Origin: Trametes villosa
Taxonomy: Eukaryota > Basidiomycota > Agaricomycetes > Polyporales > Polyporaceae
Direction: 5' to 3'
Length of the DNA stretch: 64,000 nt
Assembly (NCBI GenBank): GCA_002964805.2
Contig: PUDQ02000067.1
Location: 186,001-250,000 of the forward strand
The translations under genes were made by a program, and so were the position numbers. The stretch's first letter is position 1; the number at the start of each line of letters is the position of its first letter. This document shows positions 58,104 to 64,000 of this stretch, in pieces. The notes under the pieces are model-generated. The model worked only from the letters and a program-made list of their open reading frames with translations, searched no databases and was not told the DNA's origin.

Positions 58104-59407
58104 TCACTCCGTCTCGCGCGGCCTGACAACAAGCTTCACGCCGCTGATCTGGTTGTTGCGGAGGCGCTGCAGTCCCGCAGGTACGGCGCGAAGTCCACCG
58201 GGAAGAATCTCGACGGGGTTAGGCTAGCGCAACCAGGTGAGTACTCAATCCAACGCTGTCAGCAATATGTGTCCCGCTCACCTTGATGTCCCCGTTCTCA
58301 AGCAACTCCGGGAGCTTTGCGAGCAACTTCTTCGCAATGCCCACATTGATCGGGTCTCTGAACACGCCGTGTGCCATATGCACCCTCTTCTTGGGGGGCT
58401 CCTCCGCCCCGGGGATGGGCGTCGGCTGGAGGATGACGAAGTCACCGTCGGGTGCGGTGGCGCTGTATCCCGCCTCGAGGGTCTCGGGGACGGACACAGC
58501 GTCATAGACGATGTTGAAGTACCCGCCGGCGATGGCGCGCGCTTCCTTGCTGATCGTCTCGGGGGAGAGCGTACGGTCCAGCACGTGCGTGGCACCGAGC
58601 GACTTGAGCAGCTCGGCGTTGCGGAGCGAGGCGGTCGTGACGATGGGCGAGAACCCGGAGAGACGCGCGAACTGGATGGCTGTGCGTTTGGGACAGTCAG
58701 CTTACAGGTTGCTCCGAAACTCGTGAAGGTATTGGCGTACTGTACTGGCCCATCGAGGAGGCGCCTGCGAGGATGAAGATCGGCTTCCCGGCGAACTTGC
58801 CGCGGCCGCGCTCCTCCCAGGCGGGAGGCAGCCTGAGGGAGGGGGCGCCTTCGGCGTCGTTGTAGAGGGGGAACACCGCCGTCGCGATGCCGGTGGGGAG
58901 GGTGGCGCCGCCATCGAAGGATACGTTCGGAGGGAGCTGTAGCCGTTACGTTAGTCAGTTATAGTCAATGGATGGAATGGCTGGCGGGTACCTTCGAGAG
59001 ACTGCCTACGGGAGCAAGCGCGTAGGATTGGAACGTTCCTTGGAGCGCCTGCGTCGCGGCATCGTACCAGCCTTGACCAAACCTATACGCACAACATCGC
59101 TCAGTATCGGAGAATATCACATCAGACGCATCCAAGGGCTCTGCACTCACACACGGTCACCGACGGCGAAGCCCTCCACGCCAGGGCCGACTTCCACGAT
59201 AGTTCCGGCGCCGTCGCCGCCCATGATGCACGGGTAGGTCTCGACGAGGAGCGAGAACGCGAGGATCTTCCAGTCGATAGGGTTCAGGGCGGCCGCCTCC
59301 ACGCGGATGAGGACTTCGTCCGCGGCGGGCTTCGGGATGTCGACGTCCTTCACGACGAGTTCTCCGAATCTGGACTCGAGGACGAGGGCTTTCTGCTGAG
59401 AAGGCAT
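58104..59407 (-). CDS. MDR-superfamily zinc-free oxidoreductase (enoyl reductase-like), copy 2
   Basis: Five exons (59407-59151, 59082-58992, 58936-58741, 58679-58282, 58223-58104) give 353 residues. Exons 2 and 5 have the same lengths as in copy 1 (91 and 120 nt). GroES-like domain: ADEVLIRVEAAALNPIDWK, YPCIMGGDGAGTIVEVG, GFAVGDRV. Nucleotide-binding motif: KPIFILAGASSMGQY. Further conserved phrases: GGYFNIVYDAVSVPETLEAG, DFVILQPTPIPGAEE, LPGGLRAVPAGLQRLRNNQ. C-terminus VVRPRETE. No catalytic zinc ligands. Probably an NADPH-dependent enoyl or quinone reductase. It and copy 1 arose by tandem duplication, since architecture and the final 40 codons align throughout. Confidence 0.88.
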
Positions 59408-59877
59408 AGTGGTGGAGGTGAGAGGAGACGAGAGGAGATGATGTGTATCGGCGTGTTGCAGTATGGATGCATCCTTGTCGTCCCCTTTATATACGCTGCT
59501 GCTCACCTAGCCTTGGCGGAGACGACGTACCGCGTAGAACACGAACGTATTACTGAAGGTCCGTTCTCAGACCCGATGAGCTACAGATCCGCCATAGGCT
59601 GGCGCGCAGTGTACATCCGCAAAAAGATGACTAACGTCACTGAACGGCAACTCACTGAGGAACACACACGGACACCTGGGTCAGCCGCTGTACAGTGAGG
59701 ATTAAGTGGACGGAGGACATACCCGCCAAACACCCTCCGCTCCCCCGGACCCACCAGAGTGTGAGAGCAAATCCATAAAGAAACGTCGTCATTACGGTAT
59801 AGACATCAAGGAGCGTACACATCCGCCGCGCGACCACCCGATACACATCCGCCTACCAGCCCCCACCCGCTCAGCGC
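59408..59877. other. Intergenic, nothing recognised
   Basis: The interval holds the promoter of oxidoreductase copy 2 and the 3' end of the beta-adaptin gene. Confidence 0.5.
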
Positions 59878-62513
59878 CTAAAATAAGCCTAACAAATCAT
59901 CCTGCGGCTGCGGCTGCGCTGATGGCGGTGCCTGCGGCGTCGCGGGCTGGAGCATCGAGGGAGTCGCGGGCGACGCGGCGAGGGGCGACGCCCCGAACCC
60001 GAACCCGCCCAGCGGGTTGCCGTTCGCGGGCGCGGCGGGCGTCGCGGTGAGGCTCGAGCTGCCGAAGATGGAGACGAGGTCGTCGAGCGGGTTGCTCGAC
60101 GTCCCGGACAGGATGTTCGCGGCGGCGGGGGTGGAGGCGAGGACGGTCGTTGCGGCGAGCCCGGAGGGCTGGCCGTCGCTCGTTGGGTCCTCGGAGAAGT
60201 CGAGCAGGTTCTCGGCTTGCTGGCCTGCTGCGACGGTTTGCAGCGCTTTTTGCGCTGCGGCCCGGTCGTCTGCCAGGCTGGGGTAGAGAGGTCAGTTCAG
60301 GCGCAACAGTAGCGGAGACGGGAAGGCTTACTCCTTTTTCTGCACCGCATCGGCGCCGATACGTCCCCGCCCAACGAATGTCTCTGCGGGCTTGTGATAC
60401 ACACTGGCCAGCAGTGGGATCTCACCCAACAATTCGTCGAGCAGTGCAGCCGATACTGTTGTCCGCGGGATCGTGATGGGTGGGCGTATCGCAAGCACCA
60501 CAGCCTGAGGTCAAGTTGTGAGTATGGCTGATTCCAGGTTGCGCTCGGTAAAGCTCACCTTCGCGGCGCCGGGATCTGTTGATAGTAGTCGCCAGTAGAT
60601 GTATGCGCGGTCTCGTACGTCTGGCGAGTCGCAATCCTTCGTAGCAGTGTTCAGCACCTTCTGCACGAGCGCCTGGGAGCTCTCCGGCTTCTGCAGATAG
60701 AGTTTCACCACCGCAGTCAACGTTTGCAGTTGCACCTACAACAGTCAAAATAAGCATCGTGTAGTATAGGACCATGCACGGAACCTCGGATACGCACGGG
60801 ATATGACTCTTCCGTGAATGTGTCGACGAAGATGCCGAGCAGCTCGTCGGCGTTGTCGATCTTCTTGGCGTACTCGCCGATGATCCAGATGAGCGAAGCT
60901 TTCGCCTCGGGTTCGTCGAGTTCGTCCAGGTTCGCGCACAACGTCGGGATGACGCCCTCGTACGTCGAAGGGTATTTCCGGAAAATATCCTGTGAGAAAT
61001 AAGCGTGCACGTTAGCATTGCATCGTTCATGCATGTGAGACTCCGGCGCCGACCTTCATGACAACGACCGCCTCCTGTACGACGTAGCTGACTCGCGTGC
61101 CGATGAGGTCTAGTAGGACGTTGACGCATCGTTCCGCAGCTTCGTCAATCTTGACCGCGGTCTGACCGATAGCCTTGATACTCCTCCGCACGAAGTCAAC
61201 GTCGACCTCTTGCGCGTACCTGCGACCGCGGTCAGCACATGGTAAGGGACCCGAACAGACAACGCGTACTCCTTCAGCTCGCTGAGAAGCGGGTCGACGT
61301 TTTTGTCCGTCGCAATGCGGACCATGATGTCGAGCTTCTCCACCTTGACATATAGCGGGTCGTTGTACTTGCAGAAGAAGACGCGCATCTCGTTCGAGAG
61401 GATGTCGGATCGCTTCTGGAGCAGGAGGTTGATATTCCGCAAGGCTACCCACTGGACCTCTGGCGGGTTGGAGAGCAGGGTGACCAGTGGGGGCGCCATC
61501 TTGCGGACGAGGGTCTTCGTCACGTTCTCGGAGTGAATGTTGCGGATTTGGATCATAACGACCTTGAAACCCCAAGTTCAGAACGGAGTATACTATCATA
61601 GGTATAGTCGAGTCGGCATACCTTGATCGCGGAGAGCACAACACTCGCGTTGGCGTGCTGGAACTGGGGCACCACGCGCTCGCATATATGCTCGCACTCT
61701 CCGCTGTCCTCGGCCTCATACTGAGCAAGCGCGTTCAGGATCGCCACTCGCCCCCACTCTGAGCACTCGTTGAGCGCGACGAGGAGCTTGTTCACAATCT
61801 CGGTTGTGATCCCGAACTGGTCCCTCGGGGCGCCCGAAGCGACAGCCGCGATGTGAATGTCGGACAATGCTGTTACCGTGTTCGCGACCACCTACATCTT
61901 TTTAAGGGAGGGCGGACACATGCGAGATAGGTGAACTCACCATAGGATTGCTGTCCGCGATCATCTCCCTGAGCTGCTCCAGGAACCCGTTCTCGATCAC
62001 CAGCTCCGGCTTCAGGTCGTATAGCTTCGCGACGCAGAGGGCGGCCGTCTTGCGGACGTACGGGTTGTCGTCCTTCAGGCACTTCTGGAGCGGGTCACAG
62101 AGGTAGTCGATGATCTTCTCCGCACGCAGACAGCCCATCGTGCGGATCGCGAGCGCGCGTACGAGCGGGTTCGGGTCGTCCGTGTCCTTCACGAACGTAT
62201 TTACGGCCAGAATCACGAGCTCGGGCTGTGTCTTCGCGTAGTTCATGAGGTAGAGGTACACCAGCTTCTTCTGCTCCAGATCGTCCGTCTGCATGTTCTT
62301 GAGGACGTCCGGGAAGAGACCGCTGACGTCTTGCACATACGCTTAGGCTCGGCCACCCGCCCCCGACAGGTAGAGTTACTCACCCTTGCCGACGGTCATA
62401 TTCGCAATTACCCGCTTGATAGCATCCTTCCGCTTGTCCTTGTACTCGCTATTGAGGTCCGCAGCTAGCTCGAAGTTCTCTCCCTTCCGGGGAGGCGCAC
62501 GGAAGCTCGACAT
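59878..62513 (-). CDS. APL2: AP-1 complex subunit beta (beta-adaptin)
   Basis: Nine exons (62513-62384, 62329-61941, 61891-61622, 61562-61270, 61219-61054, 60989-60798, 60735-60559, 60504-60332, 60277-59878) give 729 residues, close to yeast Apl2. The HEAT-repeat trunk runs to about residue 590 with hallmark segments [82 protein letters not shown] and [14 protein letters not shown]. The hinge contains the clathrin box NLLDFSED and [11 protein letters not shown], and the protein ends DDLLGLF, another clathrin-type motif. The large appendage (ear) of metazoan beta subunits is absent. The protein is one of four AP-1 subunits that select cargo and recruit clathrin at the trans-Golgi network and endosomes. 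Confidence 0.95.
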
Positions 62514-64000
62514 GTGAAGTTAGTGCTGGTGTCGCCGACCGCCTCTAGTTTCGCCAAAGAACTCCGGTAGTACTAGACTAAAGTGGATTGCCTAAGTCGC
62601 AAGCAGCCAGTGTAAGGGGATCTAGCTGATTGTTGACGAACAAGAGCAGCGGGGATGGAGATGAAGTCAAGATGCGGTACGCGGTGAGCGCGACTGAGCG
62701 CTACTCCCGATCCTGTTCATTAAGCGCCCATGCATATCTTTACCACCATCCACCATCTCCGGCAGGCATGTTTTGCTAGTTTGCGCTCTATACCTCCTAG
62801 AAAACCTCAGAAATCAAGCACACAAGTTGGGGAATGCCTGCGCTTTTGTCAGAGCGCTGATCCCAAAAGCACACAAGAGGTTCGCGAAGGTTGGGATGAA
62901 TCACAGACTGCCTTGCCGCGCAGATTACCCCCAAGCATTCAACGACCCGACTTCTTCTTGAGGCTCTGTCAAAAGCTGTGGTACGTCCAGTATCTGTGCA
63001 CTCTAAGCCCGCTGCTTCTTCTGATATTGTAACCGAAAGATGTTCATGAGTCTGCTCAGCGTCCGATGCCTCATCACTCCCTAGCGGCAAAACACTTGGT
63101 TCCGGCGGGAGTCCGCGTCTTCTATGAGATTATAAGCAGCATAAGTACGAGATATCGTGGCAAGTTTAAACGAAAGCTTCTCGGACGAATTGCCCCAACA
63201 CTTCTCTGGCATGCTCTTCCCGGCCACTGCGCCCGTTACAATCGGTTCGTCGAACACCCTGTTTCCCTCCGCCTCTCTGACCAATTATGAAGGGCTCTGG
63301 TCTTTCAACATCATGTCGGGGCTCGACCGCTCCATTCGTCGGCGAAGCAACCACGTTGTGATGCCACCGAACAGTGTGTGTTGGTTATTGGACCGTCCGC
63401 AACGCTTCATTGCGGACAAGCACATTGGCAGCCGAAGAGCCTACAGGTCAGTGTCCTTGCAGATGCCCTATTCATTCCTGGAACCCGTGGTGCGTGCAAA
63501 TGTTCACTCCATCCGTGAATATTGAGAGAGCGACGTTATCGCACAAGCGGGGGGACGCCCGTACACTAATCTTCACCGTCTAGCCCGACGTCCCGGCGCG
63601 CTGCGCAGTGCGCACAAAACCGCGTTCCGCCACATCTGTGCCCCGCTCAATACAGCGGTACCTCGATCAGAACACTCTTCGCCCTGGCTTGGTACACACT
63701 ATGCGTTGAGCCGGATACGTCATTTGTCCGTCTGGAAAGCTTTTTCATACATCCGGCTGGGAGAGTAGCGAACCAGTTCTACACTGCCGCGGCGCCGCTA
63801 GCATGATGCACCTCAAGCGACAACCTACTGCAGCCCGCTAGAGTCGGGAGCCATGCCGCCCGAAGTCTCTAGTGTCATCCCCCGCCATCCAGCCCTAGAC
63901 CACCAGGAACGTGCAATTCAGAGGTTTGGCCCAAAATGCACGCCGCACGGTTAGGCGGAGTTGTCATACGTGCGTCATGTATCATGACGCACCCTCGCTT
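62514..64000. other. Intergenic to the window end, nothing recognised
   Basis: The first part holds the beta-adaptin promoter. Frames at 63157-63525 (+) and 63166-63354 (-) overlap on opposite strands and show no domain. A gene starting beyond the window cannot be excluded. Confidence 0.45.

Noticed and set aside
63157..63525. Plus-strand frame of 122 codons after the beta-adaptin gene
   Set aside because: Composition is plausible but no domain is seen, and an opposite-strand frame covers the same bases. No way to support it from the sequence alone.

Overview
The window is nuclear DNA of a filamentous basidiomycete, most likely a wood-decay Agaricomycete of the Polyporales type. The evidence is the GC-rich sequence, genes cut by many GT-AG introns of about 50-70 nt with CTRAY-type branch sites, and families typical of that group: DUF6533 membrane proteins, F-box/LRR expansions, an NRPS-like adenylate-forming reductase, a P450 and DUF7702. 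I rebuilt 24 protein genes (one with an unresolved 5' end), one serine-hydrolase relic and one tRNA by joining exons by hand. For the multi-exon models the summed exon length is divisible by three and the expected family motifs run across the junctions.

Layout. 1-7300: a small two-span membrane protein (-), a divergent pair of unknown proteins (3507-4162 -, 4518-5963 +) and tRNA-Val(UAC) (-). 8452-17493: a P450 (+), a DUF7702 seven-span protein (-), an RluA-type pseudouridine synthase (-) and an unknown protein (-). 18023-24506: three tandem F-box/LRR paralogs (-) with the same three-exon structure. 25327-41087: an accessory block with two intact beta-lactamase-fold serine hydrolases, a decayed third copy, two DUF6533 genes and a 1083-residue adenylate-forming reductase between them. 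42091-47882: the housekeeping diflavin reductase TAH18 (-), divergent from an LCL3-like nuclease (+), then a single-exon F-box gene (-). 48485-50193: a third DUF6533 gene (-). 51369-55674: a 24-exon SNF2 ATPase with an embedded RING finger (+). 56177-59407: two tandem zinc-free MDR oxidoreductases (-). 59878-62513: AP-1 beta-adaptin (-).

How the genes may work together. TAH18 (cytosolic Fe-S assembly), the pseudouridine synthase (mitochondrial rRNA), AP-1 (clathrin sorting) and the SNF2-RING protein are core functions. The NRPS-like reductase, with hydrolases of the fold that includes the acyltransferase LovD on both sides, could be a small secondary-metabolite locus; this is inference.

The most unusual observation is in the three DUF6533 genes. 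At one conserved junction all three need a two-nucleotide exon between two introns of about 58 nt each. A second junction needs a two-nucleotide exon in two genes and a 17-nt exon in the third. Without these pieces none of the three reading frames closes.
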